DNA from: Nematostella vectensis
Lineage: Eukaryota; Cnidaria; Anthozoa; Actiniaria; Edwardsiidae
Length of the DNA stretch: 64,000 bases
Assembly: GCF_932526225.1 (NCBI RefSeq)
Contig: NC_064045.1
Coordinates: 2,581,998-2,645,997 of the forward strand
Reading direction: 5' to 3'
The notes beneath the pieces were generated by a model, which did no database searches, was not told the origin of the DNA, and saw nothing but the letters and a program-made list of their open reading frames with translations. A program made the position numbers and the translations under genes. Of this stretch, positions 44,694-57,301 are shown piece by piece. The number at the start of each line of letters is the position of its first letter. The first letter of the stretch is position 1.

Positions 44694-45175
44694 TCCCCTC
44701 GATTCGCAAAAGTTCCCAACATTTCTTTTCGTACGACTCTGACTTCTATACCCCACCTCCCTACCCCCCTTGGTAGCGGCCTAAGACTGATATTGAGCTA
44801 TCTTCAAAAAAATAAATGGACTAGTCTCTTAGTGATACAAAACGTGTATTTACAGCCGTTACATATATTTACTAATACAAACAAGAGGATTGTTGTATAG
44901 ATCCTGATATTTAATCTGATGTGTTGCTTGACGTTTAGATTGCGTGATCACCATATTTAGAAAAAGTGGTGTCTGAAAAAGAAGGCGAAGTCCTCGTGAC
45001 AAAAAACCCGCTCAAACCCGCACGTCACACAATCACGAGCCTTGGAAGTTGAATGTCTAATGCTACATGTCAATCAATCTCCGCTCTAACAGAGCAAATA
45101 CGCCGCTAGCGTTACATCTTGTCACATGTATTGCGTGGTGGTTTCACGCGAGGTCACGCGTTCACGAGCTTTGGT

Positions 45176-45418
45176 AGATCCCAGTGCTTCGGTGTGAGGC
45201 GACCGCGAGGTAGACCCTCTCTCCCATAATGAAGAACGTCATGTCACGTGTCCGTGCGGAAGAGATGGACTGGACCTTTGGCGAACTTTCTAGAGTGATA
45301 CTTGTCCCAGGCGTAGATCACGGGATCGAGGCCACTGCTGATGATGGCAAGGTACGCCTTCTCTTTTTACCGATATATTGCGATGTAATGCTCACCCAAT
45401 CACGTGCCTGGAAAAATA
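45176..45418 (-). pseudogene. EAR-repeat terminal exon, unit B (frameshifted)
   Basis: Same exon as 23,111-23,353, but an extra T in GGACCTTTGGCG (about 45,281) and changes near 45,365 break the repeat frame. The acceptor side (GTGCCTGGAAAAATAC) is kept. Confidence 0.7.
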
Positions 45419-45479
45419 CAAGTGAAAAGTCACGCAACATTGTCTCGTAGACGTCCTGGAAGTACAATTTCAAAAATAA

Positions 45480-46480
45480 AGCTGAAACACTTTTTTGTTA
45501 TTGATTATCATTTAAAATATAACGGTTTATTCGCAAGGAAACTTTAATATAATCTGACCCATAATTGACGATATTTGCTTGAAAATATATTAGTTACTCG
45601 CTGGAATTAGCCGATGGAGAGGGGTGCTTTGTGCGACTCGGCATCGAGCGGGAGCATAAAATGGTGGCCTACTTTAAGGCGCAAAAGGTGCCCCGGATGT
45701 GATGGGCAAAGTTTTCTCGATGTATGATTTGTTAGTTATCCTCATTCAATCCTAACTGACTGTCATACAAAAGGTTCCAGTCTGTTGTACCACTGTAGCT
45801 CAGTCTATAAATGGGAACGAGTATAATATTGCCGATTATAATGAAAGAGTAGACAAAGATCAACAACCGAGGAAGGGGGAGTTTTTGTTTACAGAGGGAC
45901 AAAAATATTTGTAACTCAATGTCCGATTCTATTTTAGGGTTCACGAGTCGCAAAGAGCATGAGAGAAAGAATCAACATCTCGATCTATTCATCTTTTAAT
46001 AGTCTATGAAAATTTATAGCTTAACTTAATAATAATTGCAACACAAAGAATTTTATTGTTTAATGATAAGAAAAGACATTCTAAACAACACCCCAAAAGT
46101 TCTCCAAAGTTCTCTTGTGTAAACATCTGGAAATTTGACAATAAAAAATGTTTTGCCGGCCGTCTTGAGCGCACTGGCAGTGCGATCTCTTCGAGAGTGG
46201 AGGGTAAGTGCGCCATGAATGACAATAAAATTGTTTATTGTTGAATTTCGAGAATTTCACAAAAAAGAATTTTGAAGAACTTTTGGGAAGTTATCAAGGA
46301 CATGCTACTCTGTCATTTAAGATTGAAATCATTTGTTGCAATTACTTTTAGGTTAAACATCAGATTGACTGGACTACAACAAAGTCTGTCATTTAAGACC
46401 GAAATCATTTGTGTTGCAATAATTTGAGGTTAAACATCAGATTGACTGGACTACAACAAAGTCTGTCATTTAAGACCGGA
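45480..46480. other. Non-coding stretch, unit B
   Basis: Counterpart of 23,420-24,480 in unit A. Carries the GTCATTTAAGA...ATCATTTGT repeated block; no gene supported. Confidence 0.5.
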
Positions 46481-46489
46481 ATCACTTGA

Positions 46490-46690
46490 AGATATGCGAA
46501 TAAGGTCCATAAAAGGAGCAGGAACACGTCTTTGCCGATGAAGATGGGCTCCACGTCGAATGCTTTCTTGGTTTGGAGAGTTTGGAAAGGCACAAACTGG
46601 TTATCCACCCATTTGAAGACCGGGGAATCAGAGTTCCTGGAGTTGCTAGCCACGGCGAAGTATTGCTCGCCTCCGATCATGAACGGCTGC
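46490..46690 (-). pseudogene. EAR-repeat exon, unit B
   Basis: Reads GGEQYFAVASNS, SPVFKWVDNQFVPFQTLQT, KAFDVEPIFIGKDVFLLLLW and then loses similarity. It retains the repeat upstream of the one kept in unit A (joined at FIGKDVFL). Joining information from the two units would describe the ancestral exon order, but neither is intact. Confidence 0.72.
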
Positions 46691-46779
46691 CATTTGCGAG
46701 CATTGGCAACTTTGAGGACTTGAAGGAAGTTGAAGAATCTGAAATTAAGGACATTTTGACAATTTAGTTCAGTGAAACC

Positions 46780-47400
46780 TTGATAATTCGAACTTAGATA
46801 ACTCCCCGCTAGCTTCAGGAAATGTTAAAAAAAACTCTAATACGCTTAAGGAATCTTCAAATAATATGCTTTTTGCATCTGATACCTATGACAGTGCACC
46901 CCCCTCGGCCAATCCTGGGAACAAGCCTGCTATCAATCAGTTTAGTGTTTTTTTAACAAAGTCTACTGGTCGTCATTTGTAGAACACAACCCTCTCTCTT
47001 CTGTTCTTAAAATCGACACTTACGATATGGTTATCGTAAAATAAAAAAATTCTCTAGAAATGGTAATGTTTGGTCGTGCACATATTTAAAAATACATTGG
47101 ATAGTATGGAAGGTTGTCTGAAAGGCTAGTGAAACAGCAACAAAATTACCAGCAAATACCTTATTGTTCTCCCAACCTTTCCCGCACGTTATCAGCACAC
47201 TATGGTACATGCATCTGGCTTTGCCTCTTATCAGTTTCTTTTAGCATATAAACATGTGATATGCCTCATTTAGGGTCACTCTTTCATTTTGATGACGAAC
47301 TTCCCTTAGTGATGGGGGTTTATCACTTACCCATTGTTGGGGTTTCTGTGGTGGCAATAGCTGGAAAAGAAAATAAAAGGATGAAGAGTCGGGTGCCAAC
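46780..47400. other. Unit B-only stretch; possible tiny minus-strand exon
   Basis: No counterpart in unit A (deleted there). A minus-strand acceptor TTTTCTTTTCCAG and donor GTAAGTG enclose about 30 bases near 47,330-47,360 (reads IATTETPTM). This may be an EAR-gene micro-exon; otherwise nothing coding is seen. Confidence 0.3.
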
Positions 47401-47409
47401 ATTTCACAG

Positions 47410-48977
47410 AAATTAGAACAGATGAGAATTACTTCTATGGCATTTTTGATGAAGCTGACAAGTCTTTGAATTCTGTTTTAGAGAAATTCCTCTGCCTCTC
47501 ATCTAGTTCGTTTGTTAAGGCTGACTTAAGGCAAAAGAAGACAAACGATACTCTGTATCAGGTAAGTGCTGTGTAGCTCAATGGGACGCAAAAATATGCA
47601 GTCTTTGTTTAAAATTTGAACATGTTTCTCTGTCGAGGTTTACGGTATGTTGGTATGAGTTTTTGAAACGTTTATGATCTACAAGGCGTCTTGTTTACAT
47701 TTACTGGCGCTGGTACAACTCGTACCAGGAAAAGGTATCTTTACAATGTGGGTATTGTCACCGCTAATTATTATATAAACGACTAGAGTATTTAAGGGTC
47801 CGTTATATTGGGAATAGCACGGGTTTACACTTGCTTGGGAACTTTAGAAGGGCTTTTACTTTTTGCTGTAATTTCCATGGTTAACTCTCCTTACAATTAA
47901 TAGTTGGGTCATATAACCATTTCAGAACATTCCAGTATTACCACGCAGCACAAAAGTCGGCATTTATATGATGTTAGAAGTTCCTTTCGTCATTTTTTAA
48001 ATTCTATTTTGGAAGCAGTATTCCATTTATAGTGTATATTCATGATTCTCGCGAGTATTTCCTCGTTACAACCTGTAACAGGATGCCATGAAGTTAATGA
48101 TTTACGCACGGCTGGGTAGAACATACCTGTATTTATTTCAGCTGTGCTGTTCGATGGAATAAGCAGAACATGCCTTTAAGTTGCTACCAATCGGCAAAAT
48201 GTCGCCCTAAAGCGCCCCGCCCAAGTGTCCAACTCTTTATATAGCCTATCTTAACTTAGAATACCCGTGGTATGACAATAGGGAGTGGTGAGGATATGTA
48301 ACTATCTTAAGAGAGTTATTGCCGCGGCTAATCTTCCCCTAGGATTATCACTCGTGTACCCCTCCCCCCCCCCCCCGTTTGAAATGAGTGTTGTCATGGA
48401 TTTTACCACTAAATGAAAAACTAAGGGTACTAAATTATGGGCGTGGCAAAAACGGAAAAAGTTATTTGCTGGATAGGGTAAGGTACCAGATGATATTATT
48501 TACTCCCAGTTTTGCCCAACTTGGTTGCAGCTTCTCCCGTATTCCAGCATGTCCGAGGGAATCTTCCTACCCAGTTTTTTGGACACCCTTTCTTGGTTGA
48601 ATCTGCAGAAACGCAGCACTGTCTTCATGGACCTATCAAGGGAGGCAAATGCGAAACAAAATGGTGACGGCCTCTCGGGAAAAATGTTAGTAAGTTGTGT
48701 ACTTTTCGGTTCTATTTCACGTTTTATTTTTTTTAAACAAATAATGTCTGCATTCCTCTTATATTCGAATTGTTTGTGTCTCTGACTGAAATTTTATAAG
48801 AAATTTACCCACCGGTAACCGAACCCCCCCACCCCCCACCCACCCTGCGATGGATCCAACCTTTTGTTACAATAGCCAAATCAAATTATTTTGCAATAGG
48901 ACATAGTAAAGGTGGCAAGAAAAAGACTGCATGACCTGGAGAGCACGACTATGGAAGGTCTTACCAGAAAATCCAAG
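47410..48977 (+). pseudogene. Three phase-consistent exons of a C48-PHD-type gene, unit B only
   Basis: Exon 47,410-47,561 (ENYFYGIFDEADKSLNSVLE) has donor CAG|GTAAGT. Exon 48,531-48,689 (SEGIFLPSFLDTLSWLNLQK) follows TTGGTTGCAG and ends before GTAAGT. Exon 48,900-48,977 (DIVKVARKRLHDLES) follows TTGCAATAG and ends before GTACTG. All three join in phase 0, a strong sign of a real gene. They lie upstream of the C48 protease exons on the same strand and probably belong to that gene. Function of this N-terminal part is not recognised. Unit A has lost the corresponding DNA. Confidence 0.55.
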
Positions 48978-49159
48978 GTACTGGAAAGCTAGAATGTCCT
49001 GCTTCAATACAGATCAGGAGCATTCGGGTAATTGATGAATACACTGTTGACCAGGCATCCCACTCCACCCCGAATAGCTTCAAAAGCGCAAAGAAAATGC
49101 TTTGGGTGGCTTAAGAGAGTAGAATTCCCACGTCAAGCACCTTGCAATATTATGTGAAG

Positions 49160-49400
49160 CTTCCTCTTATTTGAAAAAATAAATATGAACACAAAAGGTG
49201 GGGAGCTCGTTTTTAAATATTTTCTTTAAGGTTCAGTAACGGATTCAAGCCATGTGAAAAAAAATCAACAAGTTCAGGTACACGCGAACCATATTATTTG
49301 AAAAAATAAATATGAACACTAAAGATGGCGAGCTCGTTCAGAAAGGATTCAAGCCATGTTAAAAAAAAGACGTTTCAATATTGTAAACTAGGGTACATTG
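49160..49400. repeat. Local duplication of C48 exon tail region
   Basis: ATTTGAAAAAATAAATATGAACAC occurs at about 49,169 and again at about 49,294. The exon holding FNPLG is lost except for its last bases (ATCAACAAGTTCAG|GTACACG). Confidence 0.65.
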
Positions 49401-49724
49401 TAAATTCTGTAATAGAAACTGAGCTGGCTAAACAAACAACCCCGTTTACCGTCGCTGAGGACGTGCACATGTTAATCCTTCCTACGTAAAGCGGGTACCC
49501 TGTGGTTTTGCTCCGAAATGGAAAAATAACATATTTCAAGACGTTCCACCAAAGGGATTTTTGGGGACTTTTAGTATGTTAACTAGGTTGTATCACTTGT
49601 TCAAAATCCGCTGAGAGAAATTCTATTGCAATAAGTTCCACCTGGGCCATAAAAATTTCATAGATTGACTGGACTACTGAAGACAGGATACAACACCCGC
49701 GATTGGCCTTGTGTTCACCCCAAG

Positions 49725-50830
49725 CATGCGAAGCAGGTTGATGGCTGCAACTGTGGTGTCTTCATATGCTTTGCATGTGTAACAGCTACGCTATGTATGT
49801 GTAACATTCACGGCCTTTGTAGCCCTGGGGGGGGTCCGTTTTGACGTTGACTAAAATAAGATATGCTAGTATCAGACCAATTGAAAGCTCTCTATTGAGG
49901 TTGGGTTGGTTACGGTTGAGGTTGAGGTTGGTTGTTTTTTTTTTTAAGACAACAGAATCTGAGTGAAACAATTAATTTTAGTGCAAAATTTTAACTAAAG
50001 ATCGGTCATTCTGCTTTTAATTTTTGTAGATCTTATCTAACTATTTCAAAAACTTTTGTACTTTTATCTACTTTTAATAGTTTCCCCGTTGCCTGGCTCT
50101 TGGAACTCCATCAACTTCGAACTGAGGGCGGCTGCTGTCTCAAGTCATTGGATCCTGCTGTGATGACATGAATAGGTAATTGTTAAGGACCCCATAGCTA
50201 AAAATAGAGAGGGGCTAAATTTGCTTAATTTGACCCACCCTCCATAAAGAGTTAAATGCAAATTCACAGAGATGCGGACAAAAAGCCCTGTTACAAATCA
50301 ATTGTTTACTAATTAATGCCTTTATTATATTCATTAATATTGATGCTGAGCATATATTTTGTTGTTTGACTTTCTAAAAACAAATATAAGGTTGATAAAT
50401 TCTACCTAGGTATCCCCTCCTCTTGGAGAAAAAGCAACAATAATAATCATTTTGTGCCAAAAATGGTTTACCCACTAGTTCTCCTGCAACTGTGAACAAT
50501 TATTTTAATCACCTGTTCAAGCTCTGATGTAAAAAATATGGTACCTTATTTGAACTAAAATGTTATAAGTATAAGAGCCAGCATATCCCAACCTCACGAT
50601 TTTTAGTATAAAACTATAAACAGTTTTCTAGCTAATTTTCTTTGATCCTTTTCTGTTGTAGCAATCGCAACGTTAAGGTTTATAAACTCTGTCGGCAAGA
50701 CGACAATGAGGGTTGGCTGGGGTGTGACCCTGTGGCCAGTACTTTTATGCTACCTGTGCCAGTTTCGAATTTGCAACAGCTCTTTCCTCACAATTTTACT
50801 GCCCATAATGCCCCTGACCCTGACATATTG
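49725..50830 (+). pseudogene. Ulp1-type protease and PHD remnant, unit B
   Basis: Exons near 49,695-49,790 (HAKQVDGCNCGVFICFAC, the Gln/Cys box) and 50,085-50,175 (ending AATAG|GTAATT, with the donor intact here unlike unit A), then a PHD exon from 50,662. In that PHD exon a one-base loss in GACCCTGTGG shifts the frame, and TAA replaces the TGA seen in unit A at the final cysteine pair. Confidence 0.65.
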
Positions 50831-51008
50831 ACATATTGTGGATTCATAAGTGTCAATAGTTTCCCAATAATTATTTTAACAGGGCCATTGGGGGTGCTTT
50901 CTTCAGGGTGATAGAAGTCAATGAGACTGGATAAAACAGATTTTGTGTAATTGCCCTCCTCAAGTAAGCTGCAGAACAGTAATACAGATTGAAACGAAAA
51001 ATCATGAT

Positions 51009-51189
51009 TTATCTTTTTAAAGAATTTCTTAGATATAAATCTAATACTATGGAGTCATGTAGGTTTGATAACCAGTCTGGAATTTCCTTTTTTGATAATG
51101 CTTCCTTTATGGTCTGTAAATATTCATGTACCTCCTGCCTGTTAGCAAAGACATAGCTGGCGCAAACAATGTAGGAATAGTGTATCCCC
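51009..51189 (-). CDS. Unidentified terminal exon, unit B
   Basis: Same length and acceptor as 27,418-27,598; ends NSLKR rather than NSLIR before TAA. Confidence 0.4.
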
Positions 51190-52785
51190 CTGAAATTTGT
51201 GGTGGCTTGTTATTACTTTAGTGGCTAGAGTGGCAGTTTAGGTCCTAGGGGTCGCTAGATTTTTAGCCTTGTCTCATGGATAGCATTTTGTAAATTGTCG
51301 TACAGATTTTACTTTATCACTCCAAGATAAAATTATTGGTGTTATCTGATATATTTGTTGTATTTTACCTTGTCGTGGTAACCGTCTTAGGTTAAATTTG
51401 ATAAGTAACGCATTTTATAATGACAAGCGAACTCTGCTAAATGCTTAGATATTTTGATAATTTCGCTCGTCCCGCCACCCTCCAAATATCTGAATCCACC
51501 GCTATCAATTCAGAGTAAAAGACACTTTCATGACCAGTGAACATATTCATCATCACGTAGTAGTTCTGAATACCATTTATTTTGATTTATTATCAAATAC
51601 AATATTAAATAACAAATACGTCTATTCAAGGCTAATAATTTACCTTCAATATTTGGAAAATTCCGCAGAAATGAAGAACGTTATTGTTGTAAAACTAGAC
51701 CCTGCGCGCAGGGTTGACTGGGATACCTGAGATCTGCAACTTGTTTGTGTGACATGTATGGCAAAGATTTTACTGCCTACTTTGAATATAATAAAAAAAT
51801 ATATAATCTTGTTTTTTATTGTAAATGCCATATCACAACACTGATTGGTGCGAGAAAGGTAAGAGCATCATCTCTTCAGGTGTGGGGTGGACTCAAGGTG
51901 TGCTCCATGAAAGTAGACAGTGCTGATTGTACTATCTTAAAATACTATCCCCACATCAGAGTAAGCATCGAAATAAGATTAAGGAAAGCTGAGAATGTGT
52001 TTAAAAATTGTTATTTCTTAAACATTTCTTTGGTTCACTGCCCTCAATGTGCTATCACTTAGGGATAAATTTATTTTTTACACCCAAAGTAAGTCCTATT
52101 GTATTAACAATATAATTTTATTGAAATGTATTATTTTTTTTATGTAAGTTACAAGTAAACAACAAAAATTATTTATTTTGAAAGGGGCTATAGAATACCT
52201 AGACTTGATTGAAATTTATAGAGCATAAACATATTTTCAATATCAACAACACTACAAAAATATTACAAACCTCTAGATTTTTTTTAAATTGTTCCATAAA
52301 AATAAAATGACATTCAATGAGGGATAAAGGTATTTCAGGGAAATAATAAAACTCAAGCTTATCTAAAGAAAGCACAAAAGTACCAAAATAATTTTCATAG
52401 ATTTAAGTACATATTTTACACTTACATGACTTACAACACCTATGCTGTACTTTATTAAAACCGACATGGTTAAAATGATGAGATTCAATGAGAGAGATCA
52501 AGATATTTTATAGTAAGAAAATAAAATTCATCTTAGGGTAGCCGGTCAAGTGTCCAATGTAAAGTAGATTCATCGACAAAGCGATTTGTAGGAGATAATT
52601 TCCATCAATTGTTTCAAACTACTTGCACTTCAAAATAGATTAAGCAATCAAGGTAAATACCCCGAGTCCATTCATGAGTGTCCAGAGCACATTTAATTAC
52701 GTCTTGAAGTAAGCTGTATGAGTCTAAAGCAGTCAGCACTTTGAGCCGCGTGTCTCGCACTCGGGTCGCAAATGTAAACACGAGT
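51190..52785. other. AT-rich stretch, unit B
   Basis: Counterpart of 27,600-29,195. The frame 51,745-52,062 parallels 28,155-28,472; no domain is seen. Confidence 0.4.
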
Positions 52786-52789
52786 TTAC

Positions 52790-54924
52790 AAGAAATATGT
52801 ATTGCTCATCTAAATTATACAAGTAAATAATAATATTAAAAAAGAATTACTGTAAGTAATTAGAGTGGTTTTCATTAACTCGTGAAACAAGGTGTGATAG
52901 TTAAACAGTAATAGTTAGTAAAACACAAAAAAGAACAATAGAATCAGATCACAACAAAGTGTAATACGCTAAAGCGTAGTTCACGGGTTAATGAAGGCTT
53001 TGACAATTCAACCTTACATCCACATGAAGGTAATGCCTAATATCGAGTGCCCTACAGTAAGTGTTTTGCAGTCAAGTTGTTTTCTTTTAGTAGGTAAAAA
53101 AATATTCTAAATAATAGTAATCATAGCTATGGTCACCACTTACACATATAGCACTTGTAATGAAAAGAAAGAAAAAAATATATATGCAGTCAAACAACAG
53201 AATTGCATGATAACCTTGAATATATTGAATAAAGGACTGCAAAAAAACATCTTTTGTACTAGTTGCTTGAATTGACCCTTGGCTATTTTTAGCTGAATTC
53301 CCCTCCCCCTCTAAAAAAGAAAATAATAATAATAATAGAACAAAACTAAAAAGAAAACAAACACAGCAGAGACCCCCACCATTAATTTTGATTTTTTTTT
53401 TACTTTCCTTTAAAGGGGGAGTGTCATGTTTAAGAGATTTGCAATAGCTCTAGAGCCCTGACACAATGAACTTCAGTGAAATTCTAATACTGACTTATGA
53501 GCTTTTGGTACATGTGTGAGACTTTAAACAAAACAAAAAAAATGACCACAAACTGTCCATTAACATAGTTTTCAATATAATATTGCATATTATTTAAAAA
53601 GGTATTGACAGCTTTTAAAAAGTTCAACTGTTTGTAGACACTTAAAAGCCTACAATAAACACTGACTCCAGACATGCGCAGTAGTATGCTGCTGCCCCTT
53701 TAAAGTAAAATACAGCTTTACTTAGTCAGCGTAGACAATATTGCGGATTTTGTCAATATTCTAATATGAATATGTCAATATTCTCCCCCCTTACGTCTTT
53801 ATTTCTATTTATTTTATGCTTTTCACATGATACCAAAACAGTGTCTTTTTTCTTCGCTAATTTGATGTCATGTACACAATAAAAGAGATGCGCCCGTGCG
53901 CATGGCGAGTCCCCAAGGGACCCAAGACGCCCAAATAGACCTCTATTTTTTGTCATCCACAATCTCGGCGAGCTGTGCGTGGCGTAACCGTATTACAGGC
54001 CTTGGATCCTAGTTATTGTCCTCCCCATTAATGCGCGGGTTGGGATAACCTTGCAAGAGTGTTGTACAGCATATTCGCTCGGAAATATCGGTGCTTGGGG
54101 CCTTCGGGTTCTTTACAGCCTTCCGTAAAAGCCTTGTGCTGCCATACCGATTGGGTAATCCGTATGTATGGTTTCCGTTTTGTTCTTCAGACCGGGTTCG
54201 ATCCCAGGCCAATGGGCTTTTTTTTTTATTCGTTTTCTTTCTTTGTGCTTGACCCCCCTAATCCTGATTGGTTTTGCGCAAAAATAATAAAAAAAAGTGA
54301 GTCTGCAAAATAAGCTTGCTGGATTTATTGATTATATGTATTCAATTTGTTCCTAGGAAGTTAACAAAAAACACAAAGCAAAGAGTTTGAGGAAGTAAAC
54401 AAGTATGTGAACTTTAAGGTTCTATTTGAAGGGGCGCATTTTGTACAGGGAAGCATACATAGAATGCTTAACTGGTGGAGAGGGGAGAGGTAACAGTTTA
54501 TTGAGCATAATGTCAACAATAGCAGGGGGAAGGGAGGGGCACTCTCTTCATACAATATTGCAGTTGTTACCTATTATTAAATAAGTTTGTAACTTGTCTT
54601 TGTTTATTAAGCAAGGTATATTTCTGAGACAAGCAAACTCAAGTAAGAGCTGTTGAAATAACAGGTGAGTGTTAAAAGAAAAACAATTATCTGATTAGAA
54701 AACTACTGTAGATTCCTTTGCACCAAAATAAGAACAAACTTCATTTCGTTTGTTATTTTTGAGGAACGAGATGAGCTCTACAAGGCCAAGAAGAAATATG
54801 TATTGCTCATCTAAATTATACAAGTAAATAATAATATTAAAAAAGAATTACTGTAAGTAATTAGAGTGGTTTTCATTAACTCGTGAAACAAGGTGTGATA
54901 GTTAAACAGTAATAGTTAGTAAAA
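52790..54924. repeat. Unit junction block with 134-bp direct repeats 2,001 bp apart
   Basis: AAGAAATATGTATTGCTCAT...GTTAGTAAAAC is present at 52,790-52,923 and again at 54,791-54,924, apparently identical. The left copy abuts the broken end of unit B and the right copy abuts the broken start of PLE3. The block replaces roughly the 500 bp expected there. Inside are a TTAA MITE and a tRNA-like B-box stretch; no gene. It could be a tandem duplication, an insertion with long terminal repeats, or an assembly join. Confidence 0.8.
53414..53699. mobile_element. 286-bp MITE with TTAA target duplication
   Basis: Termini AGGGGGAG and CTGCCCCT with TTAA on both sides (53,410-53,413; 53,700-53,703). TTAA duplications point to Kolobok or piggyBac-type mobilisation. 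No transposase. Confidence 0.6.
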
Positions 54925-55299
54925 CTGCGGCTTGCTTGTCTCGGTCTTGCGGCTTGCTTGTCTTGTGTCTTGCGGCTTGCTTGTCTCGGTCTTGCGGCTT
55001 GCTTGTCTCGGTCTTGCGGCTTGCTTGTCTCGGTCTTGCGGCTTGCTTGTCTCGGTCTTGCGGCTTGCTTGTCTTGGTCTTGCGGCTTGCCTTAGGTGCA
55101 TTAGCTTGATCCTTGTTGATTTAACTGTAGATCCCTTCAAAAAGGCTTACAAAGTTCTCTGGAACTGGTTTGCCAATGGGCAAGAGCTCAGACAATGCTT
55201 GCCTTCAACCATATTTACCACCATTTTATAACATTGTGCATCTATGAAGGGAAGAGGGTGGCTCGCCACCTTACTGACTCATACAATTGCACCAAGTCA

Positions 55300-56927
55300 G
55301 GTCATAGGCTGTATGCTACTAGTAAAATATAACCTAGTACTACCTGCCTTATTGACGAGTTGTCGGCGTCTAAACTGGCGTTTAGCTTCCCCAATATATT
55401 GAAGGTTACAGCGGTTACATTGAATCATATAAATCACGTTTTTAGTATTGCAGGTTATGTGGGAGGTTATAGGTCGTGTTTCACCTGTTGAGAAAAATGT
55501 GTAGCTTGTCAGGCCATCGGTTCTAATATAGGGTCAGGTTAGGCAGTTTTTTCCGTAACGGAAAGCACCGGGAGGTTGGTTGGTGGGAGAGCGGTCGGAA
55601 GGTAGCTTGGCTTTAACGAGGATGTCGCGGAGGTTAGGTGAGCGGCGAAAGGCGACAAGAGGGGGCTCAGTGAAAACCTTATGGCATCGCTTAGACGAGA
55701 GTAGAAGGTTGTAGTTTCTACGGATTATGTCGTTGATGTTAGGTAGTGTAGGGTTATAGGTAGTGACAAAGGGGATGCGACGGGAGTTTTTGTGGTTGTT
55801 ATTATTAGGGCGTAGGGCGTCAATGCGGGAAATGTTAGCAACGCGTAGGGTTTGTCTCTTGAGAAAAGCGGGTTTATAGCCACGCTTGAGGAGGTAGTTT
55901 AGAGTTCATTGCAGCGGTTATTAAAGCTTTCTTCTGTAGAACAAATGCGGCGAATACGGAGGGCGAGGCTATAGGGGATAGCCTTTTTGGTGTGATGAGG
56001 ATGGCAAGATGAAAAAAGAAGGTGTTGGTGTTTGTCAATAGGTTTGGAGTAGAGGTCAGTTTCGATTTTACTATTAACAAGGGAGACATTAACGTCAAGG
56101 AAACGTACATTGTTATAGGAGTGGGAGCTTGTAAATTTAATGGTGGGATGTAGATTGTTAAGATAATCTACAAAAGCGTTCAATTTGTCTAGACCCTCAG
56201 TCCATACAACAAAAATAGCGTCGATGTATCTTAAACACGTATGGGGTTTGTAAGGGGCGTCACGCAAAGCGTTGGTTTCAAATAGACCAAGAAAGAGACA
56301 GGCGAAAGAGGGTGCCATGCGTGTGCCCATTGCGGTGCCATGCTTCTGGAGGTAGTGTTTGTCATTAAAGGAGAAGTTGTTCATTTGGAGGATCATGCGG
56401 ATTAAATCACAAATAGTGCCAGCAGGGATGGGGTTAGTGTTACATGTGCGAAGGAAGTGGTGACAAGCGTTGATGCCATCATTATGTGGAATATTAGTAT
56501 AGAGGCTAGAGACGTCGAGTGTGACCAGGAGAGAGTCTGTTGGTAGGTTGCTGAGTGTTAATAAAATGTTTAAAAAGTGGTTAGTGTCTTTAACGTATGA
56601 TGGAAGTTTACTTACTAATGGCTGGAGGTAGTAGTCTACAAATTCTGAGATGCGTTTGGTGGGGTGGGAGTTGGAGGAAATAATAGGGCGCCTAGGATTA
56701 CCATGTTTATGTATTTTAGGGAGTATGTAAAACCGTCCAGGTTTAGAGTCTTTGGGTGTGAGGTAGGATTTAGTGTCCTGATTAATTATCCCGTCCGTGT
56801 GCATTCGGTTGATGTAAGTTGTGACTCGTTCTTGTATGTCATTAGTAATGTCGGCATCTAATTGTGTGTAGAATTTAGTGTCATTAAGTTGTCTATTACA
56901 TTCATTAATATACCAGTCTTTGTCCAT
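55300..56927 (-). pseudogene. PLE3 RT plus GIY-YIG, catalytic aspartate lost
   Basis: 342 codons from ATG 56927. The YxDD box reads RYIDAIFVVW, so the second catalytic Asp is Ala (GAT to GCT near 56,218) and the RT should be dead. Near 55,875 the CTCAAG bases are un-slipped, but a one-base loss a few codons upstream (GAACTCTAAACT) shifts the frame. GIY-YIG residues remain readable to about 55,390. Confidence 0.88.
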
Positions 56928-57143
56928 TACGACTGTGCCAGATCAAGAGAAGCAAAGCAAGAGAAGCCACACTGATAGCTCGCGCTGGTACTCTTGAACC
57001 CGGTGGCCTCAACCGGCGTGAAGAAACCGTTTAGCTACTTAGTAATCCACACCACCCTATTTACTATCCATAAGTCACTCCTTACTCAATTACTATTTTT
57101 ACCTTTTGTTAGTTAATCATCAATGAACTTTGTACATATGCTA

Positions 57144-57301
57144 CAGGGGCGCAGCCAGGGGGGTGGCCCAGGGGGCCCCCCCCCCCCTTCTAGCAGCCAA
57201 AAATACAGTAAATGTATGAGACATTATCTAAAAAACAGGAGAAAATGACTTGAAATGACCTCTTGGGCCCCCTCCTGTTAAAAATCCCGGCTACGCCTCT
57301 G
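57144..57301. mobile_element. 158-bp MITE, PLE3 copy
   Basis: Same termini as in PLE1 and PLE2; the left flank is TGCTA instead of TACTA. Confidence 0.78.

Larger units (their letters stand above)
29200..52785. repeat. Tandem segmental duplication, unit B
   Basis: Second complete unit. Homology with unit A ends abruptly at CACGAGT (52,785; 29,195 in A), where a 2-kb block with its own direct repeats begins. The distance between the two equivalent end points is 23,590 bp, the best estimate of unit length. Confidence 0.92.

Noticed and set aside
54130-54210. tRNA-like stretch with GGGTTCGATCCCAGG B-box
   Set aside because: A T-arm-like hairpin is present but no matching A-box, anticodon arm or acceptor stem could be drawn. 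At most a decayed tRNA-derived SINE.
54741-54768. GAACGAGATGAGCTCTACA resembling the end of the Copia LTR
   Set aside because: Only about 20 bases match; no LTR start, primer site or target duplication could be found around it.
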